From contig LT635553.1 in the NCBI GenBank assembly GCA_900120395.1, positions 1,624,241 through 1,688,240 on the forward strand: a DNA stretch of 64,000 nt. Direction: 5' to 3'. The notes beneath the pieces are model-generated. The model was not told where the DNA came from. It saw nothing but the letters and a program-made list of their open reading frames with translations, and searched no databases. Shown piece by piece: positions 47,266 to 57,113 of the stretch (its first letter is position 1; each line of letters opens with the position of its first letter). The position numbers and the translations under genes are program-made. This stretch comes from Porphyromonadaceae bacterium FC4 (GTDB lineage Bacteria > Bacteroidota > Bacteroidia > Bacteroidales > Porphyromonadaceae).

Positions 47266-48527
47266 GGCACGTGAATCCTCACACATTACAAGAGAAAACA
47301 TTCTCCCTCCTGGTCATATCTATTAGTATTGCCATAGGAATAGGGCCACTTTTCTTGTTACTATCTCCATCCAAAATCTTAGAAGCAGATAGATTACAAA
47401 TAGATAGTTTCATTACCCCCATTTTCATCACCACTCTTTTTGGGGTAACTATTCTGTTTAGAAGATTGGGGATATATATTTATAGATCATTCTATCAGTT
47501 TCTCCCGTTATTCCTCTTATGGATTATACTGTGCCTGTCGTCTATTTTTTACTCAAAAAGTGGCACAGACGCTTCCTTTAACCTTTCGTTTCTTGGTGCA
47601 GTAATGTTTTATGTTAGCTGCAAAGGTGTCATGGAAGAATACCCACAAATCATCTACAAAAGTGTTGTTGCCTACGTATATACTTGTGGCATAGCATCAC
47701 TAATCTATATTTTATTATTACAAACTCCTTTCGCTACAATATCTAATGGCAGATATTTTTTTCTGGGTGAAAACCCAAATTCTTATAGTACACGAATGAC
47801 AGTCAGTATTATTTGTTCGATTTTTCTATTCAATCTGAACAGTCGGCGAAGAAATATTGCCCTTTCAATTTTCATATTGGCGCAACTTGTCATTATATTT
47901 CTATCTGGATCTAGAGGTGCTATATTTATGCTAGGCATAGGGACACTAGTATTCCTCACAACCTCACATAGACAGATAGGGAAATCTAATCCTCGTATCG
48001 TAGGGCTTATTGTTATCATTATACTACTAAGCATAGCCATATTTAACAGTATTGACTTTGGAGATACTTCCATGGGCCAAAGGCTTCTAGCATTCTTTGA
48101 ATCCAAAGACACAAGCGGAAGAGTTGAATTGTGGAAAGATACGTATTCAATATTTACGGATTACCCAATTATCGGTGTAGGAAGTGAAGGATTCACAAGA
48201 GAAATGCTGGTAAGGTATGGAGAGCATCGAGATGCTCACAACCTTTTTCTCTATATATTAACGACAGGAGGAATTATTGGTCTTTTTTTCTTTCTTGCCT
48301 TCGTCCTTCCACTAACAATAACAGCACTTAAGCAAAGAAAAAGACAAGCCTATAGCGTGACACTTGTTGCATTAGTGGTCTTTATAGCATTTAAGTCTGG
48401 CGGTGTTTTATCCTACTCGTTATTATGGTTTATGCTAGCAATAAGCTCAGCCTTACTAACAAACAGCAGCAGGAAAACAAGAAAACAAATAAGTGACAGT
48501 ATAATTACTGCTCATCCGGTAACATGA
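47244..48527 (+). CDS. O-antigen/capsule polymerase (Wzy/WaaL-like)
   Basis: A protein of 427 residues with about ten hydrophobic segments. The Wzy_C-type loop is visible around RVELWKDTYSIFTDYPIIG and the conserved RDAHNLFLYILTTGG. It is likely the block polymerase that works with the Wzx and Wzc-type proteins of this locus; a ligase function is a less likely alternative. Sequence is AT-rich. Confidence 0.85.
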   Translation: MSKHKGIGHVNPHTLQEKTFSLLVISISIAIGIGPLFLLLSPSKILEADRLQIDSFITPIFITTLFGVTILFRRLGIYIYRSFYQFLPLFLLWIILCLSSIFYSKSGTDASFNLSFLGAVMFYVSCKGVMEEYPQIIYKSVVAYVYTCGIASLIYILLLQTPFATISNGRYFFLGENPNSYSTRMTVSIICSIFLFNLNSRRRNIALSIFILAQLVIIFLSGSRGAIFMLGIGTLVFLTTSHRQIGKSNPRIVGLIVIIILLSIAIFNSIDFGDTSMGQRLLAFFESKDTSGRVELWKDTYSIFTDYPIIGVGSEGFTREMLVRYGEHRDAHNLFLYILTTGGIIGLFFFLAFVLPLTITALKQRKRQAYSVTLVALVVFIAFKSGGVLSYSLLWFMLAISSALLTNSSRKTRKQISDSIITAHPVT

Positions 48528-48543
48528 TCAAATAAAGAAAGTT

Positions 48544-49686
48544 ATGAATATTCTACTGGTAACTTCATGGTCCTTTATGGATATTGATGGAACCTTTTAT
48601 ATACCTCAAGTACACAAACTATATCTGGATTATGCTTGCCAAAGGTATGCCAAGGTATACATTATCACACCGGTTAAGAAGGCTCAACACCTTAACACCA
48701 AATACTCTCCCATTGATGCTCCAAACTTGCAAGTCATTGCAATGCCGTACTTCAAGTCATATGTAGGAGCTCAAAGATATTTCTTTAGCTATAGGCGTGC
48801 CATCAAAGTGATAGAGGAAAAAGTGGACATAATTTATTGTAGAGTTCCGGATCCTTTCGCATGGATGCCAGCATTAATTACAGACAAACCGGTTATCATG
48901 CACTTTGTAGGAGACACGATAGATGCTACTGAGCACAACCAACTTTGGTCGCCGCTCAAACGAAAATTCATGATTACTGCATACCAGCCTGAAAGAGCAT
49001 TAATAAATAAAGCCGCCCGAAAAGCGAATAAAGTGCTTACTAATGGAGAGCACATTGCTGAAAGACTGAGGAAGCATGGGGTAAATGCTAAGGCTATTAT
49101 CTCTTCAACAATTTCAAGTACAGATTTCCCATCTGATTTACATGTCTTGCAAACATCACCAGTTCGCTTGACATATGTAGGGTATTTACGGGGAGCTAAA
49201 GGTATAGACACTCTCATTACCACGATACGAAAATTACAAGATGGGAGCATTGATTTCTTCTTTAATGTTGTAGGTGATGGGGACATGTATAGGGCCTTAA
49301 AAAAACTCTCACAAGAAAAGGAACTTGATGGTCGAATCAAACTTTGGGGATTTGTAAATGACCGCGATCAACTTTTCCAGATTCTCAGAAACACAGACTT
49401 ATTTTTCTTTCCTTCCCTATCCGAAGGCTCTCCTAGGGTTGTGATTGAAGCGATGAGTCAAGGGGTACCTGTCATGAGTACACCCGTCGGATCGCTCCCC
49501 TCCACTTTTAATAGTCCTTCAGAGATTCGTTTCTTTCCAATAAATGATACGGAAAGAGCGTATAACATTATAAAAGAGTACGTAAGCACCCCCTCGATTT
49601 TTGACAATATGCGTTGTAATGTAATGGAAAAAGTTAAAGAGCACTTCACAACAGACTCGTTTTTTGCCCAAATATTCACGCTATGA
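48544..49686 (+). CDS. Family 4 glycosyltransferase
   Basis: A protein of 380 residues, GT-B fold. The family 4 signature near the C-terminus is PSLSEGSPRVVIEAMSQGVP (the Glu-x7-Glu element); LTYVGYLRGAKGIDTLI and VVGDGD mark the nucleotide-sugar domain. Donor and acceptor unknown. It overlaps the following acyltransferase gene by 4 bases (ATGA). Confidence 0.9.
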   Translation: MNILLVTSWSFMDIDGTFYIPQVHKLYLDYACQRYAKVYIITPVKKAQHLNTKYSPIDAPNLQVIAMPYFKSYVGAQRYFFSYRRAIKVIEEKVDIIYCRVPDPFAWMPALITDKPVIMHFVGDTIDATEHNQLWSPLKRKFMITAYQPERALINKAARKANKVLTNGEHIAERLRKHGVNAKAIISSTISSTDFPSDLHVLQTSPVRLTYVGYLRGAKGIDTLITTIRKLQDGSIDFFFNVVGDGDMYRALKKLSQEKELDGRIKLWGFVNDRDQLFQILRNTDLFFFPSLSEGSPRVVIEAMSQGVPVMSTPVGSLPSTFNSPSEIRFFPINDTERAYNIIKEYVSTPSIFDNMRCNVMEKVKEHFTTDSFFAQIFTL

Positions 49687-50213
49687 AACATAACCTTCTA
49701 CTTCTTTACAGTTGGTTCGTACGCACCATACTATTTTTCATCCCAGACATGCCTATCACGATGAGTTTCAGGGGTTGGCTGTATGGACTAGCAATGCCAA
49801 AATGCGGTAAAAACTTTCAAGTAGCAGCTGATGCCTATATTAAAACACTTGAAAACACATATATTGGGAATAATGTATTTATCGGAAATAATTCGATTCT
49901 TTTAGGACATGGAAAGATTATCATTGAAGATAATGTACTTATAGCTCCTCTATGTTTACTCACCTCTGGAAATCACGTATTATTTGACGGTTCATTTCAA
50001 AACAAAAAAGCTGATTTCGGCACTATACATATAAAAAAAGGATCTTGGATTGCCGCAAATTGTACAATCACTAAAGGCGCAATATTACCAAACAATTCTG
50101 TCCTTGCGGCAAATAGCTTTTTAAATTCACACTTTGAGCTTAACAATTCTGTATATGGAGGTGCACCGGCAAGATTTATCAAACAAAAGAAATCCAAAAC
50201 TCATGAAGGATAG
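49683..50213 (+). CDS. Left-handed beta-helix acyltransferase, second
   Basis: A protein of 176 residues. Hexapeptide turns: YIGNNVFIGNNSILLGHGKI and IKKGSWIAANCTITKGAILP, then YGGAPARFIK. This is the colanic-acid/WbbJ-like acetyltransferase form. It overlaps both neighbours (4 bases with the glycosyltransferase, 11 bases with capA). Its sugar target is unknown. Confidence 0.87.
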   Translation: MKHNLLLLYSWFVRTILFFIPDMPITMSFRGWLYGLAMPKCGKNFQVAADAYIKTLENTYIGNNVFIGNNSILLGHGKIIIEDNVLIAPLCLLTSGNHVLFDGSFQNKKADFGTIHIKKGSWIAANCTITKGAILPNNSVLAANSFLNSHFELNNSVYGGAPARFIKQKKSKTHEG

Positions 50214-51240
50214 TATTATTTTTACGGGAGATATTAATTTTTCAGATGGATACTTCGATACTGGCTTTGGTGTTGGCTCGTCAATAAGTTGTGGAAAAGA
50301 TCCTTTCAAACGCATCAGGAGGAGTCCCAACGATTATTGGGTGGGAAACTGTGAATGTGTCGTTTCGGACTCATCAAAATATGGAGATCTAAGGAGTAGG
50401 CAGTTTAGGATTTCGCCTAATAATTTAAGTTCAATAAAACATTTTGATTGTTATGCAATTGCGAATAATCATGTTATGCAACACGGCAGGAATGCGTATC
50501 AATCTATGGTTGAATATTTCTCAAACAAAGGAGTTAAAACGATTGGTAGCTCAGACAATCCTTATTTAATAACAGAAATAAAAAATAAAGATGTCGCCAT
50601 ACTTGCCTTTTCTCAAAGATTGGAGCAGTTTTCAGATAACGGGCGCCCATATTATTATACACCTGAATATATTGAATTGATCAATCTGATAAAAAAAATA
50701 AAGAGAGAATGCGATTACCTCATTGTGTACGTCCACTGGGGCAATGAGTTCATCAATCGTCCCTATATTGATCAGGTGCAATTTGCACATCTACTGGTTG
50801 ATATGGGAACAGATCTCATTGTGGGTATGCATCCTCATGTTCTACAAGGATACGAGATCTACAAAGCCTCTCATATATTCTACTCGATAGGCAATTTTGT
50901 TTTTAACATGCCAACTTTAAGCACAACATACAGTTGTGCTGTCAAATTTTCAATTGACGACAGCAATAAACCACAAGTGAGTTACTTTTATATTCGTATT
51001 GAGGAAGATTACTTTCCTACGGAAGTTACAGAAGAGGAAGTACCTCATGAATACCGATTTACAAACCTGAACCAATTGCTCAATTTAAAACTAAACAACG
51101 AAGAGTATTACAACATGGTCAACAAAAGTTATCGTAGCTATCGGTTAAAAAACAATATGACTATCCTTAAATCTCTACCAAAATTCAAATGGAAAGACCT
51201 CAAATACATACTTACAGATTTTGCCAAAAGGCGGCTATAG
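50203..51240 (+). CDS. CapA family protein (metallophosphatase-like)
   Basis: A protein of 345 residues. The CapA/PGA signature is present: FTGDINFSDG at the start, IVYVHWGNEF, and GMHPHVLQGYEIYKASHIFY then SIGNFVF. Members occur in poly-gamma-glutamate and capsule clusters; the fold is calcineurin-like. There is no signal peptide or membrane segment, unlike classical CapA, so it is cytoplasmic. Start: the ATG at 50203 matches the family N-terminus; the frame is open to 50134. Its role in a sugar polymer is unclear. Confidence 0.85.
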   Translation: MKDSIIFTGDINFSDGYFDTGFGVGSSISCGKDPFKRIRRSPNDYWVGNCECVVSDSSKYGDLRSRQFRISPNNLSSIKHFDCYAIANNHVMQHGRNAYQSMVEYFSNKGVKTIGSSDNPYLITEIKNKDVAILAFSQRLEQFSDNGRPYYYTPEYIELINLIKKIKRECDYLIVYVHWGNEFINRPYIDQVQFAHLLVDMGTDLIVGMHPHVLQGYEIYKASHIFYSIGNFVFNMPTLSTTYSCAVKFSIDDSNKPQVSYFYIRIEEDYFPTEVTEEEVPHEYRFTNLNQLLNLKLNNEEYYNMVNKSYRSYRLKNNMTILKSLPKFKWKDLKYILTDFAKRRL

Positions 51241-51322
51241 ATAGAATATCTTAGGCTTCACTCAGCTTCTACAGCAGGAGATATCGTTTCTTTTATCATT
51301 AAACAACTAGCTTTCACAATTC

Positions 51323-52615
51323 ATGATACATCGAACTATATATCAATATGGAATCAAATTTAGGAATCCAAGTTTAAACTCGCAACTTAAGCGTTTAAGT
51401 GAAAGTGATAAATTCTCGTATAGTGAGTTACAAGGAATTCAGTTGAGCAGGCTGAAAGACTTAGTTGCATTTGCGTACCAAAACTCGCCTTTTTACCATC
51501 AACTGATGGATAAGATAAGTTTGTCGATAGACGACATACAGTCCTTAAAAGACATTGAAAAACTTCCCGTTATTGGGAAAAGCGATTTGATTGCACACAA
51601 AGATAAGATTCAATCTAGAGCAAAATTCAACAAATTAGTTTTTTCTGAGACCTCTGGGACCACAGGACAACCACTGACCATTTATCGTTCAGAAGAGTGG
51701 GATTCGGCAACACGAGCTGCAATGTTTCGAGGTATGAGATGGTATGGGGTAAGTCCTTGGGAAAAAAATGGCTATCTGTGGGGATATAACATTAATCCCT
51801 CAGAACGCAGAAAGGTTAGATTCTTGGATACCCTTCAAAATAGGTTTAGACTTTTCTCTTACTCTGAGGATGAAATGAAGCGCTTCCTCGAAAAGCTTAA
51901 GGGAGCTCATTATCTTTCAGGCTATTCGTCAATGATTTATGAGTTGGCTAAACGTGTAAATCGAATTGGCTTATCCGGTCAGTTTTCTAATCTTAAAATG
52001 ATAAAAGGGACCAGTGAAAAAATATTTGACAATTATCAACCAGAAGTAGAAAAAGCTTTTGGGCAACGGATCATTTCAGAATACGGATCTATGGAAACTG
52101 GTATTATTGCATATGAATGTCCAGAAGGTCACCATATGCATATTGCGATGGAAAATGTCATAGTAGAAAACGTTGATGGGAATGCAATCGTCACTAACCT
52201 GTGTTCCCATTCATTTCCTATTATTCGATACAAATTGGGAGATGCCATAGAACTGGCTGACGAAAATTATAGATGCAGCTGTGGTAGAGAACATAGAGTA
52301 CTAGTAAACGTGCTTGGGAGGGTTGGTAAATCCGTAATTGGGAAGAGGAAAAGCTACCCGTCATTGACTTTTTACTATGTTTTCAAAAACATAGCTTTGA
52401 AAAGGAATCTAGTTGCCAATTATCAGGCAGTACAGAAACATGTAGGAATAGTTCTCCTTAGGATTGAGCAACCTTATTCTGAAATATTAGAGACCAGCAT
52501 AAAGGAAGAACTATTTAAATATTTTCAGGATGACATTGATTTTGATATTTACTATGATGCAACGCTTCATAGTATGAATGGGAAACTAAAGGATTTCATA
52601 TCAGAAATAGAATAA
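51323..52615 (+). CDS. CapK/phenylacetate-CoA ligase-like adenylate-forming enzyme
   Basis: A protein of 430 residues. The AMP-binding P-loop is SETSGTTGQPLTIY; the second motif is SEYGSMETGIIAYECPEG. It resembles CapK of Staphylococcus capsule loci, which lack a clear CoA-binding end. It probably activates a carboxylic acid, perhaps for attachment to an amino sugar or a uronic acid; that is inference. A conserved CSCGR segment might bind metal. It follows capA after 82 bases without evident promoter. Confidence 0.87.
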   Translation: MIHRTIYQYGIKFRNPSLNSQLKRLSESDKFSYSELQGIQLSRLKDLVAFAYQNSPFYHQLMDKISLSIDDIQSLKDIEKLPVIGKSDLIAHKDKIQSRAKFNKLVFSETSGTTGQPLTIYRSEEWDSATRAAMFRGMRWYGVSPWEKNGYLWGYNINPSERRKVRFLDTLQNRFRLFSYSEDEMKRFLEKLKGAHYLSGYSSMIYELAKRVNRIGLSGQFSNLKMIKGTSEKIFDNYQPEVEKAFGQRIISEYGSMETGIIAYECPEGHHMHIAMENVIVENVDGNAIVTNLCSHSFPIIRYKLGDAIELADENYRCSCGREHRVLVNVLGRVGKSVIGKRKSYPSLTFYYVFKNIALKRNLVANYQAVQKHVGIVLLRIEQPYSEILETSIKEELFKYFQDDIDFDIYYDATLHSMNGKLKDFISEIE

Positions 52616-52623
52616 ATCATATT

Positions 52624-53628
52624 ATGGTTCCTTTTGTTTCAGTTATAATACCAGTATATAATGAAGAACGTTTTATAGAGCCATTCTTGACCTCGATCTA
52701 TCAGCAGGATTTTGACAAGAAACGCTTGGAAATCATTGTGGTTGATGGTCATAGTAGTGATCGGACAGTAGAGATTATCCGAGAGAAGTTCTCTGAAGTT
52801 CAAATAATAGACAATCCACGCAAGATTGTACCTATCTCTATGAATATGGGTATTCGTGCCGCCAAAGGAGAATACATAATCCGACTAGACGCTCACTGCA
52901 TCTATCCAAAAGATTATTTCAGTCGTTTGATACACTACATTACCAGCCTTCCGAATGCAGATAACGTTGGGGGCGTATGTAGGACATTACCAGCCAATGA
53001 CTCCTCAGAAGCGATAGCAATTGCCATCGCTCTAAGCTCCAAATTTGGGATGGGGAACTCGGAGTTCAGGGTAGGTGCTGACAAAATAATAGAGGTAGAT
53101 ACTGTACCTTTCGGCTGTTACCGACGAGAAGTGTTCGATAAAATAGGATACTATGACGAAGAACTAATTAGGAATCAAGACAATGAACTAAATAGCCGAC
53201 TGAAACTGAATGGTGGAAAGATCTATTTGATTCCTGATCTCGTCATAGATTACTTTGCTCGCGATTCAGTAAAGAAATGCGGTAAGATGTTTTACCAATA
53301 TGGTTTATTCAATCCTCTCGTAGACAAAAAGCTTGGCAATGTAACCACACTTCGAAGACTTACTCCACTAGGATTCGTGCTGTACCTTACGGTTTTTGTG
53401 ATCCTAAGCTGCATCACTCCTGCTTTTACTTTGTACTATGCGGTACCGTTACTACTTTACTTATTTCTAGATCTACTCTTTTCCCTTCAGCATATTAGAC
53501 GACCTGAAGTCTCCTTATGGCTCCTTATCATTTACCCCATGATACATGTTAGCTATGGCATAGGTTACTTGGATGGAATCTCACGTCTTGTATTCAAGCG
53601 TTCCTTTTCCGTCCAAGTCAATAGATAA
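52624..53628 (+). CDS. Family 2 glycosyltransferase with C-terminal membrane segments
   Basis: A protein of 334 residues. GT-A features: FVSVIIPVYNEERFIEPFL, VVDGHSSDRT, and a DxH in place of DxD within IIRLDAHCIYP; the acceptor region has RNQDNELNSRL. Two to three hydrophobic helices at the C-terminus fit the ExoA/succinoglycan type. It adds a sugar to the lipid-linked repeat unit; specificity unknown. It begins 8 bases after the CapK-like gene. Confidence 0.9.
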   Translation: MVPFVSVIIPVYNEERFIEPFLTSIYQQDFDKKRLEIIVVDGHSSDRTVEIIREKFSEVQIIDNPRKIVPISMNMGIRAAKGEYIIRLDAHCIYPKDYFSRLIHYITSLPNADNVGGVCRTLPANDSSEAIAIAIALSSKFGMGNSEFRVGADKIIEVDTVPFGCYRREVFDKIGYYDEELIRNQDNELNSRLKLNGGKIYLIPDLVIDYFARDSVKKCGKMFYQYGLFNPLVDKKLGNVTTLRRLTPLGFVLYLTVFVILSCITPAFTLYYAVPLLLYLFLDLLFSLQHIRRPEVSLWLLIIYPMIHVSYGIGYLDGISRLVFKRSFSVQVNR

Positions 53629-53667
53629 ACAATAATAGGATCAAACTCGAAAACAATAACGAACGAT

Positions 53668-54882
53668 ATGAAAATCCCTTTTTCTCCTCCTTATATCGAT
53701 CAAGATGTGATCAATGAAGTAACGGACTCTCTTCAATCCGGATGGATTACAACTGGTCCGAAATGCAAAGCTTTGGAAGCTGAAATCAAAGCACTCACAG
53801 GTGCTGGGGCTGCTTTGACAGTCAATTCGTGGACCTCCGGTGCTATTCTGTGCCTCAAGTGGCTAGGTCTAGAACCAGGGGACGAGGTGATCATCCCTGC
53901 TTATACCTATGCAGCCACTGCTCTTGCAGTCATACATGCCGGTGGTACACCCATAATGGTGGATTGTGGAGAGGACTTCAATATCTCTGTGGACGCTATT
54001 GAACGAGCCATCACCTCAAAAACTAAGGCGATCATCCCCGTAGATATAGCAGGCCTACCTTGTGACTACGAAGCGATCAATGCTCTGGTCAAGCGTGCGG
54101 ATATCAGATCCATGTACCGACCTAACTCTGAGGTACAAGACAAGCTAAAGCGAATATTGGTCCTCAATGATGCTGCACACTCCATTGGAGCCAAATATTC
54201 GTCAAAGGAGATGACTGGAAGTTGTACGGATATTGCCATATTTTCTCTGCATGCGGTGAAGAATATCACAACCGCCGAAGGTGGTGCCATTTGCCTTAAT
54301 CTACCAGCTCCTTTTGACAACGACTCGCTCTACACAGAGCTCCGTATGATGTCTCTTAACTGCCAGACAAAAGATGCGTTCTCCAAAACAAAGGCGGGCA
54401 ATTGGCGATACGACATTATCGGTCCCGGTCTGAAGATGAACATGGCTGACATCAACGCTGCAATAGGCCTGGCTCAAATACGAAAAATAGCCTACCTACA
54501 AGCCGAACGTCAGAGAGTATTTGATAGGTACACCGAGGCTTTAGCAAATAAGTCCTGGGCTATTCTTCCCCCAAGAGTTCTTGGCGAGCGCAGAAGTTCA
54601 TGCCATATTTTTGCTCTTCGTCTCAAGGATTGTGATGAAGCTAGGCGAGATGCTATTATAGAGGAGATCTCAAAGCATGATGTAGCGGTCAATGTACACT
54701 TCATGCCTCTGCCTATGCTTTCTTACTTCAAAGGACTAGGATTTGACATTGCAGATTACCCTATCGCTTTCCATAATTACGCCTCGGAGATTTCATTGCC
54801 TATTTATCCACAGCTAACGGATGAAATGGTAGACCATGTAGTCGCAACCGTTATTAATGCTTACGAGGCTACATCCAACTAA
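53668..54882 (+). CDS. DegT/DnrJ/EryC1/StrS aminotransferase
   Basis: A PLP enzyme of 404 residues. The catalytic lysine is in FSLHAVKNITTAEGGAI; DAAHSIGAKY binds cofactor; TTGPKCKALEAEI is the usual N-terminal element. Such enzymes aminate nucleotide-linked keto sugars, here most likely the 4-keto product of the CapD-type dehydratase at 40977. No dedicated N-acetyltransferase of the PglD type was recognised, though one of the two beta-helix proteins could serve. Confidence 0.92.
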   Translation: MKIPFSPPYIDQDVINEVTDSLQSGWITTGPKCKALEAEIKALTGAGAALTVNSWTSGAILCLKWLGLEPGDEVIIPAYTYAATALAVIHAGGTPIMVDCGEDFNISVDAIERAITSKTKAIIPVDIAGLPCDYEAINALVKRADIRSMYRPNSEVQDKLKRILVLNDAAHSIGAKYSSKEMTGSCTDIAIFSLHAVKNITTAEGGAICLNLPAPFDNDSLYTELRMMSLNCQTKDAFSKTKAGNWRYDIIGPGLKMNMADINAAIGLAQIRKIAYLQAERQRVFDRYTEALANKSWAILPPRVLGERRSSCHIFALRLKDCDEARRDAIIEEISKHDVAVNVHFMPLPMLSYFKGLGFDIADYPIAFHNYASEISLPIYPQLTDEMVDHVVATVINAYEATSN

Positions 54883-54908
54883 TGTAATACTACTCTCCAT
54901 CAGGATTT

Positions 54909-55544
54909 ATGAAGCGACTCTTTGACCTTCTATGTAGCTTGACAGGGCTAGTCATTATGTTGCCGATTGGACTAATTGTATCCCTCTGCATCGTAGCGGA
55001 CTCTCCCGGTGGTGTCTTTTTTCGACAGGTGCGTATAGGCAAAGGAGGGAAGCCTTTTCGGATCTACAAGTTTAGGTCAATGACGAATACCACCGTAAAA
55101 GGTAGCGAATTAACAGTAGGAGCAGACTCTAGGATCACGCGAGTAGGACGTGTAATACGAAAAGCTAAGATTGACGAATTACCTCAGCTCATCAATGTAT
55201 TAATTGGAGATATGAGTATTGTTGGACCTCGCCCAGAAGTGCCTAAATATGTAGTTTTCTATAGCGAAAAAGAAAGAGAAGTGTTTCAGGTGCGTCCGGG
55301 AATTACCGACCTAGCATCCATACGTTTCAGAAATGAAAACGACATACTAGCAACTAAAAATCACCCCGAAGACTATTACATCCAATATCTCTTACCCCAA
55401 AAGCTGGAACTTAGTCGGATTTATATTGAGCATCAAAGCTTTTGGTTGGACTTAAAGATTATATTCGCTACCTTGTATGTGATTATAACTAACGATGAGG
55501 AACGTGTTCTAAAGAGGTTCTTTGGGAACGTTGTCACAGAATAA
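54909..55544 (+). CDS. Undecaprenyl-phosphate sugar-1-phosphate transferase (small PglC type)
   Basis: A protein of 211 residues with one N-terminal membrane helix, then KPFRIYKFRSMTN and SIVGPRPEVPKYVVFY, the bacterial sugar transferase signature. It is the monotopic minimal form and would start repeat-unit assembly on undecaprenyl phosphate. Enzymes of this form often use diamino-trideoxy sugars, matching the dehydratase and aminotransferase of the locus. Confidence 0.92.
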   Translation: MKRLFDLLCSLTGLVIMLPIGLIVSLCIVADSPGGVFFRQVRIGKGGKPFRIYKFRSMTNTTVKGSELTVGADSRITRVGRVIRKAKIDELPQLINVLIGDMSIVGPRPEVPKYVVFYSEKEREVFQVRPGITDLASIRFRNENDILATKNHPEDYYIQYLLPQKLELSRIYIEHQSFWLDLKIIFATLYVIITNDEERVLKRFFGNVVTE

Positions 55545-55613
55545 CTGCTGAGGATCCACACCTGACTTTAGACACCAGCATTAGGTAAAACATTCAATGA
55601 TACAATTAAAACT

Positions 55614-55844
55614 ATGGGAAAGAATCAACATGTTGTCCCCCACAAGGGTGGTTGGGCAGTTAAAGGTGAAGGCAATACTAAAGCCACGAAAGTAGTAAAG
55701 ACTCAAAAAGAAGCGATAGAAATAGGCAAAACAATTGCCAAAAACCAAAAAGCAGAAAATATCATCCATGGCAAAAACGGCCGCATTCGTGACTCAGATA
55801 GCTATGGGAACGATCCGTTTCCACCAAGAGATACCAAGCACTAA
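55614..55844 (+). CDS. DUF2188 domain protein
   Basis: A small basic protein of 76 residues matching DUF2188: QHVVPHKGGWAVKGEGNTKA, KTQKEAIEIGKTIAKNQ, then HGKNGRIRDSDSYGNDPFPP. Function unknown; such genes are scattered in accessory DNA and prophages. It lies just past the transferase and marks the AT-rich end of the locus. Confidence 0.85.
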   Translation: MGKNQHVVPHKGGWAVKGEGNTKATKVVKTQKEAIEIGKTIAKNQKAENIIHGKNGRIRDSDSYGNDPFPPRDTKH

Positions 55845-56002
55845 TAACATTGACAAAAAGTGATCACTGCACGTGACTTTATAACAACGAGAGTCACGCT
55901 GTTTATAAGTGAATAGAAGCACTGTTGTCCAACGTTTTTGCCTGCTATTATATAGAGGGAGAGACAGGGGATTCGGCGGGGAGGGGTGTGCGTTTTTTTG
56001 CG

Positions 56003-56010
56003 TACATTTG
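56003..56010 (+). promoter_or_regulatory. Putative -7 box of trpS
   Basis: TACATTTG, 46 bases before the trpS ATG. A run of T lies just upstream but no TTTG at the usual spacing. Confidence 0.5.
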
Positions 56011-56056
56011 TATTCCAAACGATTAGACAGATATAGATATTTAGGCACCACAACAC

Positions 56057-57049
56057 ATGGAAACAGTACTGAGTGGGATCCGTCCGACGGGTAACCTACA
56101 CTTGGGTAACTACTTTGGAGCCGTGAAGAGCTTCCTCAAGATGCAGAATGAGTACGACTGCTACTTTTTCATCGCTGACTGGCACTCTCTGACGACTCAC
56201 CCTCACCCTGACGATATCGTAAAGAGTACCCGCACGATCCTGGCTGAGTACCTGGCGTGTGGTCTGGATCCTGAGAAGGCGACGCTCTACGTGCAGAGTG
56301 ATGTGCGTGAGGTGCTGGAGCTCTATCTCTATCTGAACATGAATGCGTACCTGGGTGAGCTGGAGCGCACGACGAGCTTCAAGGACAAGGCGCGCAAGCA
56401 GCCCAACAACGTCAATGCCGGACTGCTCACCTACCCGACCCTCATGGCGGCGGATATCTTGATGTTCAGAGCCAATAAGGTACCGGTAGGCAAGGATCAG
56501 GAGCAGAATATGGAGATGGCGCGAAAGTTTGCGCGCCGCTTCAACCAGATCTACGGGGTGGACTTTTTTCCGGAGCCGGAGTCGTTTAGCTTTGGTCCCG
56601 AAGCACTGAAGATCCCCGGTCTGGACGGCTCGGGCAAGATGGGCAAGAGTGAGGGCAATGCACTCTACCTCGTCGATGACCCCAAGGTGATCCGCAAGAA
56701 AGTGATGCGTGCCGTGACCGATAGCGGTCCCACGGAGCCCAATAGCACGAAGCCGGAGCCTATCGAGAATCTCTTTACTTTCTTGAGGATTGCTTCTTCG
56801 CAGGAGACGTACGACTACTTCGACGAGGCGTACAACAACTGTACCATCCGCTACGGGGACCTCAAGAAGCAGTTGGCAGAGGACATCGTCGCTCTCTGTG
56901 CTCCGATACGGGAGCGAATCCTGGAGTACTCGGCGGATGTGGACTTTTTGGAAAGAGTAGCCCGGGAGGGTGCCGAGCGTGCTCGTGAGCGGGCATCCAA
57001 GACGGTGAAGGAGGTGCGCAGCATCGTGGGTTTTCAACCTCAGCGGTAA
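56057..57049 (+). CDS. trpS: Tryptophanyl-tRNA synthetase
   Basis: Class I synthetase of 330 residues. The HIGH-type motif is in GIRPTGNLHLGNYFGAV; the KMSKS motif appears as KMGKS in LDGSGKMGKSEGNAL. AGLLTYPTLMAADILMF is characteristic. Composition returns to GC-rich here, and it starts the second housekeeping block. Confidence 0.97.
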   Translation: METVLSGIRPTGNLHLGNYFGAVKSFLKMQNEYDCYFFIADWHSLTTHPHPDDIVKSTRTILAEYLACGLDPEKATLYVQSDVREVLELYLYLNMNAYLGELERTTSFKDKARKQPNNVNAGLLTYPTLMAADILMFRANKVPVGKDQEQNMEMARKFARRFNQIYGVDFFPEPESFSFGPEALKIPGLDGSGKMGKSEGNALYLVDDPKVIRKKVMRAVTDSGPTEPNSTKPEPIENLFTFLRIASSQETYDYFDEAYNNCTIRYGDLKKQLAEDIVALCAPIRERILEYSADVDFLERVAREGAERARERASKTVKEVRSIVGFQPQR

Positions 57050-57113
57050 GCGGCCTTCGGATCTAAACATTTTTTGATAACAAACAACCAATAAATAGAA
57101 CACACAAAGACAG

